64,000 nucleotides of DNA from Marinobacterium_E sp035458585. Lineage in GTDB: Bacteria > Pseudomonadota > Gammaproteobacteria > Pseudomonadales > Balneatricaceae. This document shows positions 1-8,521 of the stretch, in pieces. Position 1 is the stretch's first letter. The number at the start of each line of letters is the position of its first letter. The position numbers were made by a program, and so were the translations under genes. The stretch covers positions 1 to 64,000 of the forward strand of contig DATHZN010000020.1 in NCBI GenBank assembly GCA_035458585.1, read 5' to 3'. The notes under the pieces were generated by a model, which was not told the origin of the DNA, ran no database searches, and worked only from the letters and a program-made list of their open reading frames with translations.

Positions 1-41
1 GATGATGACAGGCTTCTGCACTCTGTCTTCTGTGCAGCCTC

Positions 42-2609
42 TCAATCACCATTGCTCAAAACTGACTGGACCGTTTCGATCAACTGTTCTGATGTGAAAG
101 GCTTTGAAATGATGGACGCATTAGTAAAGCGTTGACGCAAATTTTCCTTCCCTTCTGCATACCCAGTGGCAAATATATAGGGGACTCCCTGCTCCTCCAG
201 ATGAACAGCTACAGGTTCACTGTTCTCTCTCCCAAGATTAATGTCCAGAATAGCAAAATCGAATCGCTCGTGAGCCAAGGCTTCAATAGCTGAGGCAACA
301 CTGCTGCAGATCTCAACTCTGCCAAAACCTAGATCTTTCAGCACGGTTTCCTCATCAATCGCAATGATCATGTTGTCCTCCACGACCAATGCACTGCCAC
401 GATCAGAGCTAGGGGTTCCCTCGAGCGTCAGTATCTCATTCGGTACACTCGATACTGAAGGCTCGGGCAGGGAGTGATTTCCTGTGACGAAATGAACGTG
501 CGCAGCAGGAACCATAAAACGTGCTCTAAGCCCTGAACGTTCGTAGTGAACTTCTGCCTCACCTTGAAGATCAAATGGCATGGCGCGCTCAATAATTAGC
601 GAACCGAATCCTCTTCTAGCTGGCCGCTCCTCAATCGTAACGCCAGACTCTCGCCAGTGCATCTCAAGCCCGCCCGCGGAGTTAACATGGTATTCCAAGT
701 CGATGATCCCACTGGAGGTGGCTAGCGCCCCATACTTCGTGGCGTTGGTAATCAGCTCATGAATCACCAACGTCATGGTGGTAAAGGCCTTAGGAGAGAG
801 CTCGATATCGGGCCCGGACACCCTTACACGACTTCGATCTGGCGCGAAAGCATCGAATTCGGTACTTAAAATCGCTGCAAGCGGTGCATGGCTCCAGTTT
901 CGCTCTGTCAACATATTCTGTGCCAAAGCAAGTGCCTGTATGCGTCCAACTACAATCGTCTTAAACTCATCGACTCCGCTGACTGAGGTCGCCGTCTGCC
1001 CCACTATCGAATTGATCAGTCCGAGTATATTGCGTACCCGATGGTTCAGTTCATGTATCAGCATGTCCTGCTGCTGCTGCGCCTGACTCTGGAGCCGGTT
1101 ACGATCATCTATATTGCGTACAATGACCTCCAACATAATGCTCTTTATCTGGGAAGCCAGATTCATGTCAACAGCGGTCCAAGGTGCACAATAGCCCGAC
1201 CGCAACTCTGTCCAAGCCGCAAAACTCTTTCTCGGTGTCAGCCGTGAGCCGTTAGGACCCAACTCTACTGGCTTATCCGGGTTTCCCGCCCAAACCACGC
1301 TTTGTGACTCTTCACGGCGAAGGAAGATCAGCAAATCTCGCGGCCGGCGCGATATAGGAACCGCTAGAAAGCCAGCAAAGCGATCTGCGATCGTCAGATC
1401 CTTGCGCATCCAATTACTGATCGAATCTACTGCTGTGATGTTAGTCGACGAAATAGAGTTAATTCCTTTGGCTAATAACGCCACGTCCTCGCTGCTAACG
1501 GGATCACCAATCACGAGGTGTTGATCATCTACCATTACGACGAGTGCAGAGCACTTTATGAGACCTTTTAAGCGATCTCCGTGCTGGCGCAGGTTTTCTA
1601 TCAGAGGAAGATCCGGATCAAGGCCCGCCATCATTTGCATATGCAGATGCCGGGTCGAATCCGTACTAACGAAACCCTCTTTGTCCAGACGACTACGCAA
1701 CTCCATAGAGAAGCTTTCGCCAAATAGCTCAGCATAGGTACGCGTGCCCAGTGGGACATTGCGCGGACTGTAGTGGTGACAGGCAATCAAACCCCACAGC
1801 TCCCCATCGATGATGATACTAATAGAGAATGAAGCTTTAACTCCCATATTCCGCAGATACTCAATATGCAAAGGCGATACCGAGCGTAAGACAGCCAGCG
1901 AGAGGTCTATGTTTGAGCCGAGCGGCAGGATCTCAGCACCTTCATCATCAAGATCAGCGACGATTCGCGTGATACTGCGCTTGTATAGCGCACGCGCTTG
2001 GGATGGTATGTCTGATGCGGGATAGCGTAAACCGAGAAACGAATCGACATCACGTGACCTGTACTCAGCTATAACCTCACCTGAATGGTCGTGATGAAAG
2101 CGGTAAACCATTACCCGATCGAAACCGATGATTTTAGCCACAGATTTTGCGGCCGCTTCGCATAACTGTGTAACACCTGTTGCCTGATTAAAACCGCGTA
2201 GCGCAGTTCGCAGCGCATCCATGTCCTGTTCAGAAGATTCAGCACGCGCAGGTTCAAATTCAATGATCAACAGATCACCACTGAGATGCATGGAAATATC
2301 AAACTTTTCGTCAGCACGAAAAAGCGCCAGCGAGAGAATGCGTTCGCACTGATCAGGGTACTCCAACCTCAATACAGCGTTGGTCACCTTGCTAACCGCA
2401 GATGGCAGAATGATGTCGCTGACATTGGTGCCCAAGAATTGCTGCAAATCACGACCACAAAATGTGCCAAGATTTTCGGAGTACCCCATCAGCAGCCAAT
2501 CGGCGCTAAACGTCATCAGAGCACCATGGCTCTGTACTCTCCCAAGTCGATGTATAGGCTCGCGCTCACAGTTGGATAGGTCAAAGGTCTCTTGCGTGGC
2601 AATATTCAC
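42..2609 (-). CDS. bphP: Bacteriophytochrome with HWE histidine kinase and C-terminal receiver
   Basis: Red/far-red photoreceptor kinase of about 855 residues. It has the PAS-GAF-PHY core: Cys14 in the NCEREPIH motif should bind biliverdin, PASDIP carries the pocket Asp at about residue 200, ACHHYSPR follows, and the PHY tongue has WAG and PRKSF. An HWE-type kinase follows, with phosphoacceptor His523 in ELNHRVRN, an N-box starting HELITNATKYG, and WRE. A receiver with Asp789 in LDINLG and Lys in SKPF ends the protein. The frame is open to 2651, but I choose GTG at 2609. It overlaps the stop of the upstream kinase, has GGAG eight bases before it, and puts the cysteine where the paralogue at 61591 has it (14 versus 15). 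Third gene of bphO-kinase-bphP. The receiver probably takes phosphate from its own kinase or the neighbour, which is inference. Confidence 0.95.
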   Translation of the reverse strand: MNIATQETFDLSNCEREPIHRLGRVQSHGALMTFSADWLLMGYSENLGTFCGRDLQQFLGTNVSDIILPSAVSKVTNAVLRLEYPDQCERILSLALFRADEKFDISMHLSGDLLIIEFEPARAESSEQDMDALRTALRGFNQATGVTQLCEAAAKSVAKIIGFDRVMVYRFHHDHSGEVIAEYRSRDVDSFLGLRYPASDIPSQARALYKRSITRIVADLDDEGAEILPLGSNIDLSLAVLRSVSPLHIEYLRNMGVKASFSISIIIDGELWGLIACHHYSPRNVPLGTRTYAELFGESFSMELRSRLDKEGFVSTDSTRHLHMQMMAGLDPDLPLIENLRQHGDRLKGLIKCSALVVMVDDQHLVIGDPVSSEDVALLAKGINSISSTNITAVDSISNWMRKDLTIADRFAGFLAVPISRRPRDLLIFLRREESQSVVWAGNPDKPVELGPNGSRLTPRKSFAAWTELRSGYCAPWTAVDMNLASQIKSIMLEVIVRNIDDRNRLQSQAQQQQDMLIHELNHRVRNILGLINSIVGQTATSVSGVDEFKTIVVGRIQALALAQNMLTERNWSHAPLAAILSTEFDAFAPDRSRVRVSGPDIELSPKAFTTMTLVIHELITNATKYGALATSSGIIDLEYHVNSAGGLEMHWRESGVTIEERPARRGFGSLIIERAMPFDLQGEAEVHYERSGLRARFMVPAAHVHFVTGNHSLPEPSVSSVPNEILTLEGTPSSDRGSALVVEDNMIIAIDEETVLKDLGFGRVEICSSVASAIEALAHERFDFAILDINLGRENSEPVAVHLEEQGVPYIFATGYAEGKENLRQRFTNASIISKPFTSEQLIETVQSVLSNGD

Positions 2610-4189
2610 TGAGCTTGCTCCGTTGGTGTGACAGACGAGTAACGGTTCCACAGAACCTGGTTAATCGCATCGTCAATTTGTTGGGCGGAGGCCGGTTTGG
2701 TTAGTACCAAATCGAAATCCCCCTCTTGCATATGTTCGCCTATCTCCTGATCAGATAAAGCGGTCAGACCGATGATAGGTATATCACTATGAATTTTACG
2801 GATCTCACGTGCAGCAACCGCGCCGTTCATAACCGGCATATTAAAGTCCATAAAGATCAGATCTATATCATTTCCCGCCTGCACGTATTCAACCGCTTTG
2901 ACCCCATTTACGGCTTGTTGCAAATCAGAGTAACCCAATTTGTTCAGTGCACCTTTGAGCACGATAAGATTGGTAGGGCTGTCATCAACACAAAATATAC
3001 ACATCGACTGCTTGCGCCTGCGGGTCCTAACACGCTCCTGCTCGAAGGTGTGCGAGCGAGAATTATTACCCGCTAGAAGACCCGCAGAGCCACAATATTG
3101 AAGCAGGTCACTCGGCAGATGAGGAGCAAACCACCCGATGTATTGGGCCTGTAACGTCGGAACACGGGTATCAAGCTCCGAGCAGAGCAGTACGAGTTTA
3201 TGCTCGGGAGTCTGTACACGCAGACTTTGCCAGAGCTCAGGCTGATCAATCGCCACCTCAAAATCAACAAAAGTCAGATCGGGCAAGTGTCGAAGGTGCT
3301 CGACATTCAGTTTCTCAAAGTACTCAACATGCGCTCCCAGCCCCTTCAATTGTGTCTGAAGTAATTCGCAGGCTACCGATGGCTTTGATATGACTCGCAC
3401 CAGCGTACCGGACACAAGTTGGGGAGGATCCGCCGCTTGACTCGAATCGATTGGCAACGAGAGTGTGAACGAGAAACGACTCCCTCGGGCGGAAGATTCA
3501 ATCTTCAGGTCACTCCCCATCAAAGCGATCAACTTTTTAGTAATAAACAACCCAAGACCTGACCCTTTTGGCCGGCCAGCTTGAGCGCTCTGTACCTGAG
3601 AATACTGTTGGGTGATACGCTCAAGGTACTCTTTAGGAATACCGATACCGCTATCCTCGACGGCAAAGTATATCTGCCTCTCTCTGGATGTCTCACGACG
3701 TAAAGCTACCCAGAGTGAAATATCGCCCGCCTCGGTAAACTTAACTGCATTGCCCAAGAGGTTACTGATGATCTGCAGCAGTCTCGCGGGGTCACCCAAA
3801 TAACGTGAGTTAAGTAGGCGCGGATCAAAATGGAGGTTGAGGCTGACCCCCTTAGACTCTGCATTGAGTGCAAACATCTTGGACGCGTTTTCCATCACAG
3901 GCAAAAGATCGAACGGCGACTGGTCTATGTAAAGCCCCTCACGATCAACACGCGCTGCATCAATTGAGGTATTGAGCGTTTGTAGCAGCGCTTCCGAAGC
4001 GACAAGGATCTTCTCGATATGACGTTTTGCGGCATCGCTGATGATCTCATCTTTTACGAGTTCGGCCAGTCCCATAATTGCATGCAGAGGCGTACGAATC
4101 TCGTGGCTGATCGTTGCGATTACATTAACTGCCCTCTCACTCTCACCCTGCTCTCTTGTAACACTCACTCGTTGTGGTTGATTCTTCAC
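2606..4189 (-). CDS. Soluble hybrid histidine kinase with pseudo-receiver and receiver
   Basis: Cytoplasmic hybrid kinase of about 527 residues with no sensor domain or membrane segment. HisKA starts almost at the N-terminus (SHEIRTP, His29). HATPase_c follows with N-box NLLGNAVKF, DSGIGIP and GSGLGLF. Then comes a stretch of about 110 residues resembling a receiver fold without normal acidic residues, then a true receiver (VDDSPTN, Asp in FMDFNMP, Lys in LTKP). GTG at 4189 overlaps the bphO stop and has GGAG upstream, so I prefer it to a GTG at 4216. The 3' end overlaps bphP. With no input domain, its signal probably comes from a partner protein, and the phytochrome is the obvious candidate. 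The gene at 60027-61571 is a clear paralogue. Confidence 0.9.
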   Translation of the reverse strand: MKNQPQRVSVTREQGESERAVNVIATISHEIRTPLHAIMGLAELVKDEIISDAAKRHIEKILVASEALLQTLNTSIDAARVDREGLYIDQSPFDLLPVMENASKMFALNAESKGVSLNLHFDPRLLNSRYLGDPARLLQIISNLLGNAVKFTEAGDISLWVALRRETSRERQIYFAVEDSGIGIPKEYLERITQQYSQVQSAQAGRPKGSGLGLFITKKLIALMGSDLKIESSARGSRFSFTLSLPIDSSQAADPPQLVSGTLVRVISKPSVACELLQTQLKGLGAHVEYFEKLNVEHLRHLPDLTFVDFEVAIDQPELWQSLRVQTPEHKLVLLCSELDTRVPTLQAQYIGWFAPHLPSDLLQYCGSAGLLAGNNSRSHTFEQERVRTRRRKQSMCIFCVDDSPTNLIVLKGALNKLGYSDLQQAVNGVKAVEYVQAGNDIDLIFMDFNMPVMNGAVAAREIRKIHSDIPIIGLTALSDQEIGEHMQEGDFDLVLTKPASAQQIDDAINQVLWNRYSSVTPTEQAQ

Positions 4190-4827
4190 ATAGCACCTAC
4201 TCCAAGCGCTTCGCACTTGAACTCAGAGGTTTGGGTATTAATGATATTCAGTAATAGGGCGAACGCCTCGTTCGCACCCATCAGCGCTCGCTGCGCGTGG
4301 GCGTCTGTGTTCAATCGCTGATTCAGGATCCTTTGAGTCGTCGCCCAGTTCGCCCAGACGGCGTCACCGTACATTCTGTAGTAGTGCGTAAGTTGGCGTG
4401 ATCGCAGACTCAACTCGACGCGAGGGGCGATAAACTGAGCGCCCAGGGTGGAGCCCTCAACCACATACAGAACGCCAAGTGCAAAGGCCTCATCACTGGG
4501 CTGAAGTGGCATGATCTGAGTATTAATCTGACTATTAATCTGACTACTTATCTGACTAGCAATCTGAGTACCAGGCAGCGAACTCAGATCTCTCTCGAGC
4601 ATCAACAGCTTATCAAGTGCATAAAAGTCTGGATCTAGCTTAAGGCTGCTAAGCAGAGGAGTCAGGAGTTCATGCCAACGGTATAGAGCCGCCAATATCT
4701 GCCCGTACTCAACTCTAGTCAAATCCTTCGCAACCACCCGATGCATTAACGGATGACGATCAATCATTCGGTGCTGTTTTTGGGTCCCCTCTTTTAGGGT
4801 ATCTGTCGCTCTTACCCTTAAACCCAC
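4186..4827 (-). CDS. bphO: Biliverdin-producing heme oxygenase BphO
   Basis: Bacterial heme oxygenase of about 213 residues. It opens heme to biliverdin, the chromophore of bacteriophytochromes, releasing iron and CO. The proximal heme His is probably in the QKQHRMID segment near residue 20. The distal helix motif reads LYVVEGSTLGAQF. Start is GTG at 4827 with AGAGGG about seven bases upstream. First gene of the bphO-kinase-bphP operon, with stop/start overlap to the kinase. An insertion of tetrapeptide repeats of the type S-Q-I-N lies near residues 85-105, coded by five 12-base units (4514-4573). This is unusual for the family and probably lengthens a surface loop. It is the only heme oxygenase in the window, so it may also supply the second phytochrome at 61591. 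Confidence 0.92.
   Translation of the reverse strand: MGLRVRATDTLKEGTQKQHRMIDRHPLMHRVVAKDLTRVEYGQILAALYRWHELLTPLLSSLKLDPDFYALDKLLMLERDLSSLPGTQIASQISSQINSQINTQIMPLQPSDEAFALGVLYVVEGSTLGAQFIAPRVELSLRSRQLTHYYRMYGDAVWANWATTQRILNQRLNTDAHAQRALMGANEAFALLLNIINTQTSEFKCEALGVGAM
4514..4573 (-). repeat. Five tandem 12-bp repeats inside bphO
   Basis: Five adjacent 12-base units on the plus strand, all beginning ATCTGA (4514, 4526, 4538, 4550, 4562). They are in frame and encode successive tetrapeptides of the form T/S-Q-I-x in BphO. Copy-number change would keep the frame. Confidence 0.85.
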
Positions 4828-5397
4828 GGCATTCCCTCTCCGTGTCCCCTAGCGAAGTTGAACTCGCAAACACTCATCAAATTACCCAGACTTCTCAAAT
4901 TCCACACATGTTGCATAGAATATTCATGCCAACTTTATCACCGTGATAAGAGGTGACTCATCGCGTAGTGGAACCGATCGACAAAACGCTCAGATGTGTC
5001 ACATCGGGAAGGGTAAAATCGATTGTGACATTCTCTTCACACATCGCACTTAGTGTGCTGCTTACCTATGTCAGATCTAAAGACCCTTCTGTTTACCTCA
5101 AATAAGTGGTTCGTTCAGCTCAATGAATTTAAACGACTACCTGATTCAGAACCTAAGGCATGAGAACGTTAACCATCTACAAACCACCCTATCCGATCTA
5201 GTCTAGTACAGACTCCCCCTTTTCGAGAGGATAAAGCGTTGAATTAATATGAAAGTTTCGCCACACCGGCCTCGGATACTGATCAGACGATTGATGAATC
5301 AGCCTAGACTAGGAGGTTAATTCGATATATTTTGGAGCTGTATACACTGCACAAGTTGCATAACTGTTCAGTGTGACTGAGCAAAGGAGGTAAAGCG
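4828..5397. other. Divergent intergenic region between bphO and the HD-GYP-like gene
   Basis: 570 bases that must hold promoters for both divergent genes. A perfect palindrome lies at 4935-4949, and a strong AAAGGAGGT ribosome binding site sits just before 5398. A 31-codon plus-strand reading frame at 5068-5163 has no ribosome binding site. No RNA gene was recognised. Confidence 0.6.
4935..4949. promoter_or_regulatory. 15-bp palindrome upstream of bphO, possible operator
   Basis: TTATCAC-C-GTGATAA, a perfect 7+1+7 inverted repeat about 110 bases upstream of the bphO start in the divergent region. It has no T-run, so it is more like a dimer-binding site than a terminator. The binding protein is unknown. 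Confidence 0.4.
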
Positions 5398-6552
5398 ATG
5401 AGCGAAGGTGCGACTAAGTTCTCCTTACGTCCCGGACAGCTATCTGCCAACCGACCCGTGCGATGGTCACTATTTGACCCACGCGGTGGATTACTTTTGG
5501 GTGAGGGTAGCCGGGTCTCGTCTCGGAAACAGATTGATCGCTTAATCGAAATGGGTGCTTGGTATTACGATATCCCTCGCATCACTGTCTACCGCCCAAC
5601 TGAAATCTCTGTCACGCGAAAAATGAGCAGCTTCGACATTGTCACGACTCTGCTCAGTCGGTTAGAGCTCTGCTTCCGATTACTCCACTCGTCAAGTCAG
5701 ACTGAGCAGTTTGCCCGGTCAATCACCTTACTTGCGATCGATATCCAGTCGGCTTGCGCCACTCACCCCAGTGCTGTGCTGGGTTCAATACAGGTCATAG
5801 CGGACGCACCCGTTCATGTATCGCATGCCCTGCACTCAGCCGTTATTTGCGAGATGGCCGCAAGGTCTATGGGAATGGACCTTGTGGAGCGCATCCCGTT
5901 AGTCGCGGCTGCGTTGACGCAGAATATAGGCATGATTGAAATTCAACAGGAGTTGAACGAGCAAAATCAATCACTCTCGCAGGAGCAACGAGCATTGGTG
6001 GACATGCACCCTCAGGTGTCGGCTGATATGTTGGCGGAACGAGGCGTTACCGATACGCGCTGGCTCAATGCTGTGGCTCAACATCATGAACGTATTAATG
6101 GTTCTGGATATCCCCGCGGGTTAAAAGCGGAGGCGATCACTCGCGACGCAAGATTACTGGGTATAATTGATCATTACGTTGCGATGACGCGCTCACGCCT
6201 ATACCGACCACCATTAAAAACACGAGCTGCACTGAAAGAGATTTACCAAGGCCGGGGCGAGTCAGTCGATACTGACTTAATGAAGCTTTTCGTACGGGTA
6301 ATGGGTCTGTTCCCACCAGGCAGCTTGGTACGGTTAAAAAGCAACGAAATCGCCATTGTTCTTGGCCATGTAGATACCATTGACCAGCCGCAGATAGCCC
6401 TTTTGACCGATGTCGATAGCGAGCGTCTGGAACGTCCCGTCTTGAACGTTAGCATTCATAAAAGTGAGATTTTAGGGACGTTAAATATCTTTGATCATCT
6501 CGACCTCATCGATCATATGGGCGAAATCTGGCCACGCATTGAGATGGTTTGA
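5398..6552 (+). CDS. Degenerate HD-GYP domain protein
   Basis: About 384 residues, cytoplasmic, no receiver. The N-terminal 60 residues (LLLGEGSRVSS...) resemble the small domain often placed before HD-GYP modules. The C-terminal half aligns with cyclic-di-GMP phosphodiesterases of the HD-GYP class: DMHPQVSADML, HHERINGSGYP and a following D-H-Y-V-A-M-T segment are present. The defining HDIGK site, however, reads TQNIGM, so the metal-binding His and Asp and the Lys are lost. Hydrolysis is therefore unlikely and a binding or scaffold role is more plausible, which is inference. ATG is preceded by a strong AAAGGAGGT. It is divergent from the bphO operon and may belong to the same regulatory unit. 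Confidence 0.85.
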   Translation: MSEGATKFSLRPGQLSANRPVRWSLFDPRGGLLLGEGSRVSSRKQIDRLIEMGAWYYDIPRITVYRPTEISVTRKMSSFDIVTTLLSRLELCFRLLHSSSQTEQFARSITLLAIDIQSACATHPSAVLGSIQVIADAPVHVSHALHSAVICEMAARSMGMDLVERIPLVAAALTQNIGMIEIQQELNEQNQSLSQEQRALVDMHPQVSADMLAERGVTDTRWLNAVAQHHERINGSGYPRGLKAEAITRDARLLGIIDHYVAMTRSRLYRPPLKTRAALKEIYQGRGESVDTDLMKLFVRVMGLFPPGSLVRLKSNEIAIVLGHVDTIDQPQIALLTDVDSERLERPVLNVSIHKSEILGTLNIFDHLDLIDHMGEIWPRIEMV

Positions 6553-6671
6553 ATCAGGCTTGCGATCCCAAATTGGCCGCAGAGAGGATATGAACCGAAT
6601 GAATTAACAAACCTGACTGTTTGTTTAGATCTAGCGGTTTACAAATGAGAGGTAACTCAAAAGTCGTTTGG

Positions 6672-6908
6672 TTAGCGAGCATCAAAATCAACATCGCCAG
6701 CACGGCGACCGTGCTTTCTGCTCTCGGACTCGAGCGAGCGTCGCTCTTCTCCCTGGTACTCCTCCCCTCTGATATTTATCTCAAACCACCTTGATGCATC
6801 GATCGGGTTAGCGAAACATGGAGAGACCTGTATGCTCCGAGAATCCTCGACGTAGTAAAACATCTCGCCGTCCAGATCTTCATCGTGAATCAATTTATAT
6901 TCAGACAT
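6672..6908 (-). CDS. Small hydrophilic hypothetical protein
   Basis: 78 residues, acidic N-terminal half and a strongly charged, Arg/Glu-rich C-terminus. No signal peptide, membrane segment or recognised domain. I chose ATG at 6908 rather than the in-frame ATG at 6923 because AGGAG lies about seven bases before it. It stands alone and converges with the HD-GYP-like gene. Function unknown. Confidence 0.65.
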   Translation of the reverse strand: MSEYKLIHDEDLDGEMFYYVEDSRSIQVSPCFANPIDASRWFEINIRGEEYQGEERRSLESESRKHGRRAGDVDFDAR

Positions 6909-7354
6909 CAAAGGACTCCTCATAGGGGCTGGGTGTGACTGGTTACTGAGTAAATCTTGCTAAGTTCCTACTGAGATATGGACAGTCACACAGATCAAAC
7001 TCACAGCCAGATCGATCGATCATGCTACCTCATCAGTTAAATATCATACATCAGATTTCCAGACTGCAGCCTATATTTCCCAAATCTAGTTAGATGTCGC
7101 CCCGAATCAGTTACTTAAATCAGACAAGAGTGTGTTTAGTTTATTTAGAGAGGGGGCAAGGATCTTAGTGCCGATCTGCCGGTAAAGGTGTAAAGTCATA
7201 AAGGGCGTGGCATATACTAAAATGTAACAACCCAATTGGAGCCGGATCGCTAGGCTGATGGCGTCACAGTGAACGGTGTAACCTGAGTTCGATGAATATC
7301 CGTTAAAATGAATCGACAGACCTGCAGTGGGCAAAGCGCAGGTAGTAATGAGGA
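6909..7354. other. Intergenic region, 446 bases
   Basis: AT-rich stretch between two small divergent genes that presumably holds their promoters. A weak minus-strand frame at 7107-7334 lacks coding character. No hairpin with a T-run or RNA gene was recognised. Confidence 0.4.
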
Positions 7355-7942
7355 GTGTGCGTCCGCTTGATTATTGAAGAAAAATACGAAGGCCATCCAG
7401 CGTACCCGAGCTCCGGTCTTACTGACCTTCTGCGTGTGTTCCTGAAACATGAACGCCTGATCATTCTAATCTCTCATATCCCACGCTCTGGTCAGGTAAG
7501 GCAGTGTGGCGATGATTTTTACAAGTTCTTTGGGGTGAGTCACTTTACCGTACTGACACGTTCAGAACGCACGATTCGGCTGAAGGCCACCATGAGAGGC
7601 GAGGTGGTGCGCTCTACTTACGGTACCAGCAAGATTCAATGTATCTTAAATTTCTCGCTCCCTGCCTATGAGAACGTTGCACAGCTGGAGGCGTCGCATC
7701 TCCTCTATGTGCATGTTTTTCCGGACTCACGAAGGCTAGGCGACACGACTCACCCTGTTAACAGCCTCGAGTATATGGCCGCGCTGGCCGATTTGGTTTT
7801 CCAGTGCGGCGGTAACGTCGATCTCTTGAATCGATTTACAAAGAAATTTGAGCAGAAAAGTGAAGCCGAAAAACTGGGGTTAATCAGTGATGCTAAATCA
7901 TCTGATGCCCCGCTGGAGAGTATCCAACTAGCGCTGCAGTAA
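7355..7942 (+). CDS. Hypothetical cytoplasmic protein
   Basis: About 195 residues with no family I recognise. There is no signal peptide or membrane segment. Composition is that of a folded mixed alpha/beta protein, with a charged tail (KKFEQKSEAEK). The start is unsure: GTG at 7355 overlaps AGGAG at 7351-7355, while TTG at 7367 lies eleven bases after that AGGAG and may be the real start. It sits alone on the plus strand between a small hypothetical gene and the convergent receiver-kinase pair. Function unknown. Confidence 0.65.
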   Translation: MCVRLIIEEKYEGHPAYPSSGLTDLLRVFLKHERLIILISHIPRSGQVRQCGDDFYKFFGVSHFTVLTRSERTIRLKATMRGEVVRSTYGTSKIQCILNFSLPAYENVAQLEASHLLYVHVFPDSRRLGDTTHPVNSLEYMAALADLVFQCGGNVDLLNRFTKKFEQKSEAEKLGLISDAKSSDAPLESIQLALQ

Positions 7943-8140
7943 GGCTTAGGCCGGAGGATGTTGTTTTGCCCTCTGAGCACTCAAGGCGGGGTCAAAGCGT
8001 GTTTGAACCCTGTTGACGTTCGGCTCTGAGAAATAGGTGAAGAGTTTCAAACGGGTATAAGACGAGCTCCGCTGTTAAGTGCTCCCAAACCTCTGTAACA
8101 GTTCAACATCGACCGCCCTTGGCAGCACGGAGAGAATCCA

Positions 8141-8521
8141 TCAAACGTAGTCTGGGTGCTCCAGCACATAGGCCACCTTCTGCAGTAACACTTGAGGGTC
8201 AACCGGTTTTTCGATCAGTCCACGAATGCCGTGCTGTAAAAGTGCGATCAGGTCCGTTGTATCTGCATTGGCGGTAAAGATGAGCACGGGAAGCTGAGCC
8301 AGCTCCTCGTTGGATTTAAACGAGGCCAACAACCCTTCTCCACCGAGTGTCGGCATGTAGATATCCAGCAGGATAAGATCGGGTTTGAGCGCCAACGCCT
8401 GCTCTACCGCCCGCTGGGGCTTACTGCAGACTGAGACCTCATGCTGCTCACCCAGTACATCGGCCAAAAACCCAAGTGTTATCAAATCGTCATCTACACA
8501 AAAGATTCTGGCTCTACTCAC
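8141..8521 (-). CDS. Single-domain response regulator
   Basis: 126-residue stand-alone receiver: acidic pair in FCVDDDL, phosphoacceptor Asp in LLDIYMP, T in FTANA, Lys in IEKP. No output domain. The GTG start overlaps the end of the upstream hybrid kinase gene by eight bases, so the two are co-translated. It probably relays phosphate from that kinase, either to another protein or as a phosphate sink. Confidence 0.9.
   Translation of the reverse strand: MSRARIFCVDDDLITLGFLADVLGEQHEVSVCSKPQRAVEQALALKPDLILLDIYMPTLGGEGLLASFKSNEELAQLPVLIFTANADTTDLIALLQHGIRGLIEKPVDPQVLLQKVAYVLEHPDYV

Noticed and set aside
5068..5163. 31-codon plus-strand frame starting ATG
   Set aside because: No ribosome binding site and no recognisable protein; kept only as part of the intergenic region.
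7107..7334. 75-codon minus-strand frame
   Set aside because: No ribosome binding site, odd composition and no context; chance frame in AT-rich DNA.
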